From contig NZ_QUAJ01000015.1 in the NCBI RefSeq assembly GCF_003391055.1, positions 1 through 64,000 on the forward strand: a stretch of 64,000 nucleotides of DNA, written 5' to 3'. This DNA is from Psychrilyobacter piezotolerans (GTDB lineage: Bacteria; Fusobacteriota; Fusobacteriia; Fusobacteriales; Fusobacteriaceae). The position numbers were made by a program, and so were the translations under genes. The notes under the pieces were generated by a model. It ran no database searches, was not told the DNA's origin, and worked only from the letters and a program-made list of their open reading frames with translations. Below are positions 44,699 through 54,393 of this stretch, in pieces. How positions within the stretch are numbered: position 1 is the stretch's first letter; each line of letters begins with the position of its first letter.

Positions 44699-46024
44699 AT
44701 GAAAAACAAAGATGTATTTATATTTGGTTTGGCGATATTTGCCATGTTTTTTGGAGCAGGAAATTTAATTTTTCCCCCGGAAATAGGAATGGTATCTGGA
44801 AAAGAGTGGTTAAAAGCGGCTATGGGATTTTTTACAACAGGGATATGTCTGCCTGTCTGTGGTTTATTAGCTTTTAGTCAGGTTGGAGATATAGATAATT
44901 TTGCAGTAAAAGTATCGGAGAAATTTAATAAAGTGTATTTTATGCTTTTAATTACAGCTATAGGACCAATGCTTGGAATTCCAAGGACTGGAGCTACAGT
45001 TTATGAGATGGGAATAGTTCCTAATTTTGGGAATATAAACTCATTGCTGGTATCATCTCTATATTTTCTGGTTGTGCTTATGTTGGTAATAAAACCTACT
45101 AAATTAATAAATATAATAGGTAAATATTTAACGCCGATAATTTTGGCAATATTAGCGGTTATAATAATAAAGGGAGTTTTATTTAAAATAGGAGTAGCAG
45201 GGGAAAAAACCATAGAAGAAAGTGCGTTTTCTTATGGCTTTTTAGGCGGGTATCAGACTATGGATGCCATAAGTTCAGTTCTTTTGGGAACTATAATTAT
45301 CAAAGGTCTCAAGGAAAGCGGGTATGTTGATAAAAAAGTTCAAAGATCTATGATTATGAAATCAGGATTGGTAGCAGGCTTAGGCATGGCTTTAGTATAT
45401 GGAGGATTGTTATATCTGGGATCTATGGTAAATGGAGATGGAAACACATTAAGCAGATCTGCTTTGACTATGCATCTTGCAGTCTCTACTCTGGGTAAAT
45501 TCGGAACGGTGGCTTTGGGACTCTGTGTGACGGTTGCATGTTTGACAACTTCCATAGCCTTGGTTGCTATAACATCTGATTTTTTTTCGGAGCAATTAAA
45601 TGTGTCTTACAAAATTACAGCTATAGTTATTTGTGTGGTATCGGCAATACTGGCAGCCACAGGGGTTGGTTTTATAGTGAAGATAGCTATCCCTATCCTT
45701 ACGTTACTTTATCCTGTGACGATAGTATTGATAACTTTAAATATTTTTAAAGTGAAAGAAAAATTAATTTTTAAAGGCAGTGTATATACAACGTTATTTT
45801 TTAGTATCCTTGAAGTAATAAATAAATATACTGTTTCCCCTGAAATTGAAAATATCTTTAATCGTATACCATTTGGAGAAAATGGGTTTGCCTGGCTGAT
45901 CCCAGCAGTACTCATAACTGTTTTTACAAAACTAACTATAGAGTTCTCTCCTAAATTGGAAATGAAAAAAATAAAAAAATTCTCATTAAATATCAAGAAG
46001 GTTTTAACCTCTATAATAAAATAA
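44699..46024 (+). CDS. brnQ: Branched-chain amino acid transporter (LIVCS family)
   Basis: A 441-residue cation-coupled importer of leucine, isoleucine and valine with about twelve membrane segments. The family start is FIFGLAIFAMFFGAGNLIFPP; GPMLGIPRTGATVYEMG and TMDAISSVLLGTIII are also typical. Length is standard. RBS agggagtg precedes the ATG. Single gene with a terminator. Confidence 0.94.
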   Translation: MKNKDVFIFGLAIFAMFFGAGNLIFPPEIGMVSGKEWLKAAMGFFTTGICLPVCGLLAFSQVGDIDNFAVKVSEKFNKVYFMLLITAIGPMLGIPRTGATVYEMGIVPNFGNINSLLVSSLYFLVVLMLVIKPTKLINIIGKYLTPIILAILAVIIIKGVLFKIGVAGEKTIEESAFSYGFLGGYQTMDAISSVLLGTIIIKGLKESGYVDKKVQRSMIMKSGLVAGLGMALVYGGLLYLGSMVNGDGNTLSRSALTMHLAVSTLGKFGTVALGLCVTVACLTTSIALVAITSDFFSEQLNVSYKITAIVICVVSAILAATGVGFIVKIAIPILTLLYPVTIVLITLNIFKVKEKLIFKGSVYTTLFFSILEVINKYTVSPEIENIFNRIPFGENGFAWLIPAVLITVFTKLTIEFSPKLEMKKIKKFSLNIKKVLTSIIK

Positions 46025-46074
46025 ACTTTAGATAATAGAAAAAATAAAAAATTAAATTTTAAAAATGTTAACAC

Positions 46075-46107
46075 AAAAACCTTTGAATTTTCAGGGGTTT
46101 TTCTTTA
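46075..46107 (+). terminator. brnQ terminator
   Basis: A 13-bp stem with two G-U pairs (aaaaacctttgaa with ttcaggggttttt), then tctttata. Further on, 46143-46165 has a doubled acgttaaatat, possibly a regulatory repeat before the EamA gene. Confidence 0.75.
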
Positions 46108-46304
46108 TATATTTTAGAAGACCCTGGGAGGATAATTCAATAGACGTTAAATATACGTTAAATATACACTCGGTATATATTAAATATATATACTGGATTA
46201 ACATAGTTATAAATTTGAATATAAGGGGAACATAATTATATTGAATGATTCTAGAAGATGTTCTATAATGGTTTGATATGTTAAATTATTAGAGGGGGAT
46301 TAAG

Positions 46305-47201
46305 GTGGAACATAAGGGGTATGGACTTGCATTTTTAGCAGGGGTAACGTGGGGAACTCTTGGGATTATCTCACATTATTTAGGAGAAACAGGGGTTGGA
46401 CCATTTGAAATAGCTTTTTTGAGGCTATTATTTGCTTTTTTATCGATGTTTGTATTTTATTTAGTTACAGACAGAAAAAAGCTGAAAGTAGGAAGAGAAG
46501 GGTTGAAACATTCTATGTTAATAGGGGTAATAACCCAGGGTACCATGAGTTTGGCAATATATAAATGTATATCTATGACATCTACCACAGTTGGGGTAAT
46601 GATGGTGTGTTTAGGACCGCTTTTTACAGCGATATTGTCGAGAATATTTTTTAATGAAAAACTTACTCTCTTCAAGGGGTTAGCCCTGAGTCTGGCATTT
46701 TACGGGGCATTTCTTGTGGTGGCTGGAGGAGACGTATCTGCTCTGCAGGCTAACGGGATTGGTCTTTTGATAGGTTTGATATCGGCACTGGCATACGGAT
46801 TTTTCCCTATACTGACTAAGAGAATACCTGAAAAATGCAATCTCACAGGGATCCTTATGTATAGTTTTTTAGTGGGAGCTGTATACGTATTTTCCATGCT
46901 GGATATGGAAATATTATTGGGAGCACTCAGTTTAAAAATGGTAGGGATATCTGTGATATTGGGAATAGTTCCCACGGTTTTATCCTGTACTTTTTATTCT
47001 TTTGCGTTGAAATTTACTACACCTACAAAGGCTGGAATAATGAGTCTGGTGGAACTTCCAACTGCTGCCATTATAGGGCACTTTTTCCTGGGGGAGTATC
47101 TGTTTGTTGTGAATGTGATAGGAATTATCATATTACTCACAGGAACAGTGGTATCAAAGGTAGAGCTGCCGGAGAAAAAAACAGCTGTTTTAGCTGAATA
47201 A
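46305..47201 (+). CDS. EamA/DMT family transporter
   Basis: A 298-residue drug/metabolite-type permease with ten membrane segments in two EamA repeats (LAFLAGVTWGTLGIISHYLG and GIGLLIGLISALAYGFFPIL). C-terminal text SLVELPTAAIIGHFFLGEYL is typical. The substrate is probably an amino acid or metabolite but is unknown. The start is GTG behind agaggggg. It lies just before the tyrS leader but has its own transcript. Confidence 0.9.
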   Translation: MEHKGYGLAFLAGVTWGTLGIISHYLGETGVGPFEIAFLRLLFAFLSMFVFYLVTDRKKLKVGREGLKHSMLIGVITQGTMSLAIYKCISMTSTTVGVMMVCLGPLFTAILSRIFFNEKLTLFKGLALSLAFYGAFLVVAGGDVSALQANGIGLLIGLISALAYGFFPILTKRIPEKCNLTGILMYSFLVGAVYVFSMLDMEILLGALSLKMVGISVILGIVPTVLSCTFYSFALKFTTPTKAGIMSLVELPTAAIIGHFFLGEYLFVVNVIGIIILLTGTVVSKVELPEKKTAVLAE

Positions 47202-47311
47202 CTTATATTTTTATTCACTTTAAAAATATAAAATTTAACTTAACTGCTTTAAAAAAAAAACTTATTATGTTATAATCAAGTAAATATAGACTAAGAAATT
47301 AGGAGAAAGAT

Positions 47312-47353
47312 ATGAAATTTGAAGACAACCAAACTTATTATTACTATTATTAA
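47312..47353 (+). CDS. Tyrosine-rich leader peptide of tyrS
   Basis: A 13-residue frame, MKFEDNQTYYYYY, ending in five consecutive Tyr codons (tat tat tac tat tat) and TAA. aggaga lies 5 bases before the ATG and TATAAT lies at 47271-47276. It stands 76 bases before a terminator hairpin and 148 bases before tyrS, the arrangement of classic ribosome-mediated attenuation: shortage of Tyr-tRNA would stall the ribosome and allow read-through. No T-box sequence is present. Confidence 0.8.
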   Translation: MKFEDNQTYYYYY

Positions 47354-47407
47354 TTGAGGGACTGTGTAGAGATATTACAGCCCATTTTATAGTATACTAA
47401 TAGGGGT

Positions 47408-47462
47408 TGTATCTGAATTAAACTTTTTAAAGCTTGCAGATATAATCTGTGAGCTTTTTTTT
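47408..47462 (+). terminator. tyrS attenuator: antiterminator and terminator
   Basis: The terminator is aaagcttgcagat (47429-47441) paired with atctgtgagcttt (47445-47457), 13 bp with two G-U pairs, then a T-run. The competing arm ttgtatctg (47407-47415) can pair with cagatataa (47437-47445), which would break the terminator. This is the mutually exclusive pairing needed for attenuation. Confidence 0.75.
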
Positions 47463-47501
47463 ATAAAAAATAAAAATTATGTATATAAAAGGAGATCAAT
47501 T

Positions 47502-48719
47502 ATGGATATCAATGTAGAGGTGCAAAGACAGTTAAATATATTAAAAAGGGGAGTAGAGGAATTAATTTCTGAGAAGGAATTAGAAAAAAAATTAAAGAAA
47601 TCACTGGAGACAAATACCCCGTTAATCGTAAAATTAGGGATAGACCCGACTGGTTCAGACTTACACATAGGTCACGCAGTACCCCTTAGAAAGTTAAAGC
47701 AGTTTCAAGATCTGGGACACAGGGTAAAATTTTTAATCGGAACATTTACAGCCAGGATAGGAGATCCTACAGGAAAATCTGAAACCAGGCCAATGCTGTC
47801 TTCTGAAGATATCACAAAGAATATCCAGACATATTTAGACCAGTTAAAGCTGATCTTAGATATGGAAAAAACAGAGGTTGTGTATAACGGTGACTGGCTG
47901 GAAAAATTAAAATTAGAAGATGTATTGAAATTATTATCTCAATTTACAGTGGCACAGATGATTCAAAGGGATGATTTTTCCAAAAGATTAGCAGCAGGAA
48001 AACCTGTATCACTGGTAGAATTTATGTACCCGATCTTACAGGGATATGACTCCGTAGCAATAGATGCCGATGTAGAATTAGGAGCAACTGAGCAGACATT
48101 TAATTTATTGAGAGGTAGAGATCTGCAGAGAAATGCAGGAACAGAACCGCAAGTATGTATGATGATGCCTATCTTAGAGGGGTTAGACGGAGTAGAAAAG
48201 ATGTCTAAATCACTTAATAACTATATCGGGATAACAGAAGCTCCCAACGATATGTTTGGAAAAGTAATGTCTATCTCAGACGACCTTATGTGGAACTACT
48301 ATGAGGTAGCTACAGATGTTCCCATGGAAGAGGTTGGAAGATTAAAGGCAGGAGTAGCCGATGGCAGTATCCATCCTATGGATTGTAAAAAAAGATTGGG
48401 TGCAGAGATTGTAACTATCTACCACAATGAGGAAGAGGGAAGAAAGGCCTATGACTGGTTTGAAAATGTATTCTCCAAGAGAAATATGGATGTAGACCTC
48501 CCAGAGGTAAAGATAGATGAAGATGAAGTAGGAGCAATCGACCTGTTGGTTAAAAAGTTAAACTTCTTTAAGGGAACTTCTGATGCCAGAAGACTCATCA
48601 CTCAGGGTGGATTTAAGGTAAATGATGTGGCAGTTAAAGATGTAAAAGCAATGATAAAGATAGAGGCTGGAATGATAGTAAGAGCAGGAAAAAAGAAGAT
48701 AGTTAAAATCACTAAATAA
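47502..48719 (+). CDS. tyrS: Tyrosyl-tRNA synthetase
   Basis: A 405-residue class I synthetase charging tRNA-Tyr. Motifs: KLGIDPTGSDLHIGHAVPLR (HIGH), LLQGYD-type region YPILQGYDSVAIDADVELGA, and KMSKSLNNYIGI. A C-terminal S4 RNA-binding domain (about 345-405) ends the protein. RBS aaaggaga precedes the ATG. It is controlled by the tyrosine leader peptide and attenuator just upstream. Confidence 0.97.
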   Translation: MDINVEVQRQLNILKRGVEELISEKELEKKLKKSLETNTPLIVKLGIDPTGSDLHIGHAVPLRKLKQFQDLGHRVKFLIGTFTARIGDPTGKSETRPMLSSEDITKNIQTYLDQLKLILDMEKTEVVYNGDWLEKLKLEDVLKLLSQFTVAQMIQRDDFSKRLAAGKPVSLVEFMYPILQGYDSVAIDADVELGATEQTFNLLRGRDLQRNAGTEPQVCMMMPILEGLDGVEKMSKSLNNYIGITEAPNDMFGKVMSISDDLMWNYYEVATDVPMEEVGRLKAGVADGSIHPMDCKKRLGAEIVTIYHNEEEGRKAYDWFENVFSKRNMDVDLPEVKIDEDEVGAIDLLVKKLNFFKGTSDARRLITQGGFKVNDVAVKDVKAMIKIEAGMIVRAGKKKIVKITK

Positions 48720-48740
48720 GAGCCCCAGGAGGGGAGATGA

Positions 48741-48769
48741 AAAAATCCCTGATTTTCAGGGATTTTTTT
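48741..48769 (+). terminator. tyrS terminator
   Basis: A 12-bp stem, aaaaatccctga with tcagggattttt, then T residues. A and T runs on both sides may also serve the convergent gene. Confidence 0.9.
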
Positions 48770-48788
48770 GATCTCTAGAACTTTCAAC

Positions 48789-49427
48789 TTATATATTTTT
48801 TAATTTTTCAATAAACATATCTATGGGCTGTACCCCTAACAGGTCATCTTTGTCATTGAAAAAAATCCTAGGGACAGAACTTATCCCAAATTCATTGGAA
48901 AGATCACTGTATAGGTTGGTCTGTATCATCTCAGCGTCAATATTTTCATTTAATTGAGCTATTTTAAAAGCTGTCATAACTGCCTTGGGGCAGTGGGGGC
49001 ATTGTAAACTTACAAATACTTTGATATTTATTTTTTTATTGATCTGTTTAATAGCATCTTCTAATTTGCTTTCCAACGGAACTGCCAATCCAGAACTTTC
49101 CAGGATGGCAAATAAAAGTGAATTTATCTCATGCCCGGTGGGAATTCCATAAAATTTAATTCCGGTAGGCTGATCTTCTGCCAAAATGGTAGTTCCCGGA
49201 ACCTTATCAATTCTATATTTTTCAGCTAAATCAGAGTTTTTAATTAAATCATATTCTATAAATTGTATCTTATTATTCAATTGGGCTAACTGCATCATCA
49301 TAGTGACTACCTCATCACACAGAGGTTTCCCACTTTCCACAAAGGTAATAATTTTAATTGGATTTTTTATTTTATTCAGCTCTTCTTTCATATGCTTTAA
49401 AACTTCATTATTGAATATTTCCGGCAT
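48789..49427 (-). CDS. Protein disulfide oxidoreductase, tandem thioredoxin folds
   Basis: A 212-residue cytoplasmic protein of the glutaredoxin-like PDO family, also related to the AhpF N-terminal domain. Two thioredoxin folds are in tandem. The second has the active site LQCPHCPKAV and cis-Pro SVPRIFF; the first has lost its CxxC (ESGKPLCDEV keeps one Cys) but keeps cis-Pro VPGTTIL. This one-active-site form is common. It would reduce or shuffle disulfides or peroxide-enzyme partners. RBS gggaagga precedes the ATG. Confidence 0.87.
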   Translation of the reverse strand: MPEIFNNEVLKHMKEELNKIKNPIKIITFVESGKPLCDEVVTMMMQLAQLNNKIQFIEYDLIKNSDLAEKYRIDKVPGTTILAEDQPTGIKFYGIPTGHEINSLLFAILESSGLAVPLESKLEDAIKQINKKINIKVFVSLQCPHCPKAVMTAFKIAQLNENIDAEMIQTNLYSDLSNEFGISSVPRIFFNDKDDLLGVQPIDMFIEKLKNI

Positions 49428-49600
49428 CTCCTTCCCTCCCTTCTCATCTATCTGAAATATATATATTTCATTTATCGTTCTCTTTCTACTTACTCTCTAA
49501 TTATATATTTACCATAGATGAAAAAATCCTTTAAGAAAATAGAAAAAATATGCTAAACTTTTATCATGGTAGTTCGATTAATAAAAAAAAAGGGGGACAA

Positions 49601-51139
49601 ATGAGGTTAGAAAAGAAAATATATATATATTTAGTAGTTTTGATAACGGTTATACTGCTTATAACGCACTTTATTTTTTTTAAAACCAGAGTTCAGATAG
49701 AAAATGTGAATGAACGGAAAAATCTTGGAAATATAGCTCTGACACTCAGCCGGGATCCGTTTATAATAGAAAATTTATATAAAAAAAATTCCAAAAATAT
49801 ACAGGCTTATACCAATAAAATATGGTCTGAATTAGAGGATGTAGATTTTATAACTGTAGCGGATATGGAGAGCAGGAGATATTCCCATATAGATCCTCAA
49901 TATATAGGTGAAATCTTTAAAGGCGGGGATGAAAAGGCAGTTGTAGAAGAGGGAAAGTCATATTTTTCAATGGCCAGAGGAACCCAGGGAGTGTCTCTCA
50001 GAAAATTTATACCTATAGATTATGAAGGGAAACAGATAGGGTTTATAAGTGTGGGAAAATTCCAGGTAGAGAGAGATAAGTGGAAAAATAATTTTATTTT
50101 TGAGTCAATATTTTTATTTTTTATAATCCTTTCATTTGGAGCTTTTTTATCATATTTTCTGGCTGAGAGTATAAAAAAAGAAATTTTCGGATACGAGCCT
50201 GTGGAAATAGGGAGATTTTATGCTGAAAAAAAAGTGATATTTGACAATATGCACGAGGGAATAGTAACTATAAACAATAAGGGAGAAATCACTAAAACCA
50301 ATATAGCAGCTCAAAATATGCTGACTTCAGAGGATGATGAAATATTCAAACGGTTATTTGAAACAGTGATAAAAACACAATCCGGATTTGACGACAGGGA
50401 GATAATGGTAGAAGGCGGAAAATTATTTGTAAGTGCGATAAAATTAAATAAAACAAAAAAAATCCTGGATGTTATCTTTATCCTGAGGGATGGAGGAGAG
50501 GTAAAAAGGGTGGCCAGGGAGATAACGGGAGTCGGCCAGATAATCAACTCCATGAGAGCCAATGTCCATGAATTTAAGAATAAGATCCATGTAGTTTCCG
50601 GGCTGCTGCAGCTGGAGGAATATGAAAAAGCTAAGGATTATATCCTCTACCTGGAATATGAAGTGGAGAATGAAAAACACAATGTTGTAGGAGTAAAAGA
50701 CCCCATAATAGAAGCCCTTATCCTGGCAAAGATGAGTTTAGCTAAGGAACACAGGATAGATTTTAAGGTAGATGAAAAAGCGAAACTGGATAAAACCCAT
50801 GGTGGGATAGATACCAATGATTTGGTTGTGATAATCGGGAATCTGTTGGAAAATGCAAGGGAAGCCTGTGAAAACAGTGCGGAAAAGAAGATTCAGGTTA
50901 ATTTTTTTGAAGATGAGAGTAAATTGAGGGTAGAGGTTACAGACAGCGGCCGGGGTATAGACACCTATGAGATGGAAAAAATATTTAATATGGGTTATTC
51001 CTCCAAGGGTGAGGGACGCGGGTCCGGACTGGCGCTCATTAAAAATCTTGTGGAGATATATAGAGGCAGTATGAATATTAAGAGCCGGAAAAACAATAAA
51101 ACATTTTGTGTGGAACTCAGTAAGGAGGGGAAGTTATGA
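49601..51139 (+). CDS. CitA/DcuS-type sensor histidine kinase
   Basis: A 512-residue membrane kinase. Membrane segment 1 (about 8-27), a periplasmic PDC sensor domain (about 30-160, TNKIWSELEDVDFITVADME with SHIDPQYIGEIF), segment 2, a PAS domain, then a kinase core with phospho-acceptor VHEFKNKIHVVSGLLQ and ATP motifs LLENAREAC and GRGSGLALIKN. Relatives sense citrate, malate or other C4/C6 acids. The ATG at 49601 has agggggac upstream. Its stop overlaps the regulator gene by 4 bases. Confidence 0.93.
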   Translation: MRLEKKIYIYLVVLITVILLITHFIFFKTRVQIENVNERKNLGNIALTLSRDPFIIENLYKKNSKNIQAYTNKIWSELEDVDFITVADMESRRYSHIDPQYIGEIFKGGDEKAVVEEGKSYFSMARGTQGVSLRKFIPIDYEGKQIGFISVGKFQVERDKWKNNFIFESIFLFFIILSFGAFLSYFLAESIKKEIFGYEPVEIGRFYAEKKVIFDNMHEGIVTINNKGEITKTNIAAQNMLTSEDDEIFKRLFETVIKTQSGFDDREIMVEGGKLFVSAIKLNKTKKILDVIFILRDGGEVKRVAREITGVGQIINSMRANVHEFKNKIHVVSGLLQLEEYEKAKDYILYLEYEVENEKHNVVGVKDPIIEALILAKMSLAKEHRIDFKVDEKAKLDKTHGGIDTNDLVVIIGNLLENAREACENSAEKKIQVNFFEDESKLRVEVTDSGRGIDTYEMEKIFNMGYSSKGEGRGSGLALIKNLVEIYRGSMNIKSRKNNKTFCVELSKEGKL

Positions 51140-51804
51140 TAGATGTAGTTATTATAGAAGATGATCCCATGGTAAGTATGATAACGGAGAAGATAATAAA
51201 TTCTGTAGGAGAATTTCGGGTAGTCAAAACCTTCAAAGAGGGAAAAGAAGCCGTTAAATATCTGGAAAAAAATAAGGTGGAATTAATAATATTGGATATG
51301 TTTTTACCTGATACCAATGGTTTGGTAACTTTAGAAACCATAAGAAAGAAAAAAGTTGGTGCAGAAGTTATTTTTCTGACAGCATCCAATAATACTGCTG
51401 AGATAGAGAGGGCATTTAAATTAGGAGCTATAGACTACCTCATAAAACCCTTTGATTTTAACCGGTTAAAGGATTCTTTGGGGAGATATTTAAATAAAAA
51501 AGCTAATATTTCAGGGAAGGAAGTTTTAAATCAAGGTGAAGTAGATAAATTATTTTTAAGGAATAAAACTAAGGGAAGCAGTGTCAAAGGGATCAGTGAA
51601 AAAACTTTGACGAAAATAATGGAAGTATTATTGCTGGATCCTTCCAAGGAATGGTCCTCCAAGGAAATTTCAGAAATTTTAAATACAAGTACGGTGACAG
51701 TAAAAAAATATCTGGATTATCTGATGGAGTTGGGAAGGGTGGAAAATTCAATATATTACGGCAGTGTAGGCCGACCTGAATATAAGTATAAGGTAATATT
51801 GTAA
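51136..51804 (+). CDS. CitB/DcuR-type response regulator
   Basis: A 222-residue regulator. The receiver has the acidic pocket VVIIEDDPM, phospho-acceptor Asp in LIILDMFLPD and Lys in YLIKPFDF. The C-terminal DNA-binding HTH (KEWSSKEISEILNTSTVTVKKYLDYL) and the GSVGRPEYKY tail are those of the CitB family. ATGA overlap with the kinase gene gives coupled translation. The transporter gene directly downstream is the probable target. Confidence 0.94.
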   Translation: MIDVVIIEDDPMVSMITEKIINSVGEFRVVKTFKEGKEAVKYLEKNKVELIILDMFLPDTNGLVTLETIRKKKVGAEVIFLTASNNTAEIERAFKLGAIDYLIKPFDFNRLKDSLGRYLNKKANISGKEVLNQGEVDKLFLRNKTKGSSVKGISEKTLTKIMEVLLLDPSKEWSSKEISEILNTSTVTVKKYLDYLMELGRVENSIYYGSVGRPEYKYKVIL

Positions 51805-51812
51805 AATCAGAA

Positions 51813-51845
51813 AAAGATTGCTAATTTATTAGCAATCTTTTTTTA
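51813..51845 (+). terminator. Terminator after the two-component system
   Basis: A 12-bp stem, aaagattgctaa with ttagcaatcttt, then seven T. It separates the regulator transcript from the transporter, which needs its own promoter. Confidence 0.9.
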
Positions 51846-51950
51846 ATTTAATAACTCTTTTTTTAATTTTGTTTTATATCTTTATACGGAAATGAGGAAT
51901 ATACTACAGATATAGAAAAAAAAGACAAAAATGAAACAGGAGGAAATAAG

Positions 51951-53252
51951 ATGAAAACAGAAGTTTTATTACAGGGTAAGATAGAGAGTAAATTTAAATT
52001 ATTAGGTCTGGAAATGAAATATTTTATACCTGTGGCACTGATAATAATGGGAGCTGCATTTACAGGAGCACTTCCAAAGGGGATGGAGGGAGTGATTCCT
52101 TTTTTACTGATAACGGGAGTACTGCTCAATGAGATAGGGAACAGAACCCCTATTATAAAGGATTATTTTGGCGGCGGGCCGATAGTAGCAATATTTGCAG
52201 CAGCGGCATTAGTTACATATAATATTTTACCGGAAACGGTGGTTAGTTCTTCAGCGACCTTTATGAAGAGCGGAGGATTTCTAAATTTTTATATAGCGGC
52301 TCTCATAACAGGTAGTATTTTGGGAATGGACACGAAACTACTGATAAAGGCTGGATTAAAATATCTTCCGGTAATAATAGGGGGAGTAGTTGTATCGATC
52401 CTGATGACCGGGGCAGTAGGAGCATTGATGGGCTACGGATTTGTCAATGCAGTATTTTATATAGCTATCCCGATAATGGGTGGTGGAATGGGAGCAGGAG
52501 CAGTACCTTTGGCTCAAATCTTTGGTAAAGCCATGGATCAGGATCCGACGCAGCTTCTGTCTATAATGGTTCCGGCAGTAGCACTGGGTAATGCAGTGGC
52601 TATAGTCTGTGCAGGAATATTAAATAAATTAGGGAAAAAATATAATAAATTTTCTGGTGACGGAAAGTTATTGAAGGGGCAGGATGATGTAGGGATAGAA
52701 GAGGAAAAGGAATTAAAGGTAGATTATCTATCCTTAGGAAAAGGGTTGCTGATAGCCACGACCTTTTATGTATTGGGAAAATTTTTAGGAAGGTATATAC
52801 CGCTGCATCCCTATGCACTTATGATTTTATCGGTAGCTTTTGCCAAATTGACAGGTATTTTAAAGAGAGAACATGAGGAAGCAGCAACCACATGGTTCCA
52901 GTTTGTGATGAAAAATTTTACACTGGCACTCTTGGTAGGGATCGGGATAGCATACACAGATTTAGGAGCAGTAATCAGTGCATTTAGTCTGACTTATTTA
53001 TTACTGGTAATTACAACTATTGTAGGTGCTATGTTAGGTACTGCAATAGTCGGTCGTTTATTGGGATTTTATATGATCGAAGGAATGATAACGGCAGGAT
53101 TATGTATGGCAAATATGGGTGGAACAGGAGATATCGCAGTATTATCAGCTTCTAATAGGATGGAACTGCTGCCATTTTCACAGATATCATCCAGGATTGG
53201 AGGAGCATTTATGCTTATACTGACATCTTTACTTATAAATTTATTTGTTTAA
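51951..53252 (+). CDS. 2-hydroxycarboxylate transporter (2HCT; CitS/MaeN family)
   Basis: A 433-residue symporter or exchanger for citrate, malate or related acids, with about eleven membrane segments. The two reentrant-loop GGxG signatures of the family are visible: MGGGMGAGAVPLAQIF and CMANMGGTGDIAVLSASNRM, the latter with the substrate Arg region. Its position behind a CitA/CitB-type pair says that its substrate induces it. RBS caggagga precedes the ATG. No lyase or decarboxylase gene follows in the window. Confidence 0.93.
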   Translation: MKTEVLLQGKIESKFKLLGLEMKYFIPVALIIMGAAFTGALPKGMEGVIPFLLITGVLLNEIGNRTPIIKDYFGGGPIVAIFAAAALVTYNILPETVVSSSATFMKSGGFLNFYIAALITGSILGMDTKLLIKAGLKYLPVIIGGVVVSILMTGAVGALMGYGFVNAVFYIAIPIMGGGMGAGAVPLAQIFGKAMDQDPTQLLSIMVPAVALGNAVAIVCAGILNKLGKKYNKFSGDGKLLKGQDDVGIEEEKELKVDYLSLGKGLLIATTFYVLGKFLGRYIPLHPYALMILSVAFAKLTGILKREHEEAATTWFQFVMKNFTLALLVGIGIAYTDLGAVISAFSLTYLLLVITTIVGAMLGTAIVGRLLGFYMIEGMITAGLCMANMGGTGDIAVLSASNRMELLPFSQISSRIGGAFMLILTSLLINLFV

Positions 53253-53254
53253 AA

Positions 53255-53279
53255 AAAAGATGCCCCAGGGCATCTTTTT
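53255..53279 (+). terminator. Terminator of the 2HCT gene
   Basis: An 11-bp stem, aaaaagatgcc with gggcatcttttt, loop cca, between convergent genes. Confidence 0.9.
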
Positions 53280-53328
53280 GATTATTTAGGTTAAAAAAAC
53301 TAAAAAAGATAATAGTCCTTCTCAATAA

Positions 53329-54393
53329 TTATTTATCTTCACTATTTAAAGCTTCCTTCTTTATTTCAATATCCCTATTTAACTCTGCTTCCTCTTTCTT
53401 CAGAATAATTAATCTATCCTGAAACATCTTTTCTCTAAATTTATCAGGGGTGGAATTCATTTCTTTTTCAATTTTTTCAATTTCATTTTTGATATCTGTA
53501 AGATGATTAACGTTTTCATGTAATAATTCTGCCATATTGGCCTTTTCAAATACGGTGTCTTCAGGATTTATCTCAGTATCTTGAACCTCATCTTTTAGAG
53601 GTTCCTTGGAAATGAATCTTATATCATTTACAGTTCTCGTATTCATAAAATTTGGAGATACTATTTCTATAGAGTTTCTATGGAGAACTTTTAATATTTG
53701 ATCATTTAATTGTGAGTGAGCTGAAATTAGATATTTAACCTCTGGGAGAAGGCCGTTAACCCTGTAGAGTATTGAAAAATCAGCAAGTTTGAGGATATAA
53801 ACAAAGGGATCTTCCAAACCAGAATTTTTTGCAGCCTCAATAAGTAAAGTTTTTATTCGATCTGATGAAACATCATACCCCAAAGAAACTTCAGAGGAAA
53901 TTATTGTTCCAGAAGAATGGATCACTTTGATAGGTTTTGCTATAAGAAAGATATTTGATATGGTTATAAGGTTTCTGTATTCCGTCTGAATTTCAATATG
54001 AAAAAGTCCTTTTTCCGATATCCTTCCAAAATGATCACCTGTTTTTATAAAGTCCCCAATTTTTAGAGAGCCCATACCTCTAAGCATAATTCCAGCCAAT
54101 ATATTCCCTAAGAGGGTAGTTGAACTCAAAGCGAGAGTCGCACTGAGAAGAATTCCTAAGAAACTAAGAATTTGTCCCTTGAAAGTGTCGCGGACAGGCA
54201 GGACTAATATAACTAGAAATACACAAAAAAAGATCTCAGCGGCTATTATCAATTGGGAAAAAACTCTTATATGTGAATTTTTAACAGCTATTTTTTTTAA
54301 ATATTTATATGTCAAAAACAAAACTATAAATGAAAACACGACAGCCAACAAAGGATATATTAAAATATTAAGATCTATATTAATTTTTTCCAT
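53329..54393 (-). CDS. MscS-family mechanosensitive channel
   Basis: A 354-residue membrane protein. Three N-terminal segments precede the MscS core: pore helix LLSATLALSSTTLLGNILAGIMLR, beta domain GSLKIGDFIKTGDHFGRISEKG and the mixed C-terminal domain. The last 90 residues form a charged coiled coil (EIEKIEKEMNSTPDKF and onward). The ATG at 54393 sits behind a G-rich site (ggggggga). Probably releases solutes on osmotic downshock. Confidence 0.88.
   Translation of the reverse strand: MEKINIDLNILIYPLLAVVFSFIVLFLTYKYLKKIAVKNSHIRVFSQLIIAAEIFFCVFLVILVLPVRDTFKGQILSFLGILLSATLALSSTTLLGNILAGIMLRGMGSLKIGDFIKTGDHFGRISEKGLFHIEIQTEYRNLITISNIFLIAKPIKVIHSSGTIISSEVSLGYDVSSDRIKTLLIEAAKNSGLEDPFVYILKLADFSILYRVNGLLPEVKYLISAHSQLNDQILKVLHRNSIEIVSPNFMNTRTVNDIRFISKEPLKDEVQDTEINPEDTVFEKANMAELLHENVNHLTDIKNEIEKIEKEMNSTPDKFREKMFQDRLIILKKEEAELNRDIEIKKEALNSEDK

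Noticed and set aside
47202-47501. T-box riboswitch upstream of tyrS
   Set aside because: No T-box consensus (ggtggnaccgcg) or specifier stem is seen; the Tyr-codon leader explains the region better.
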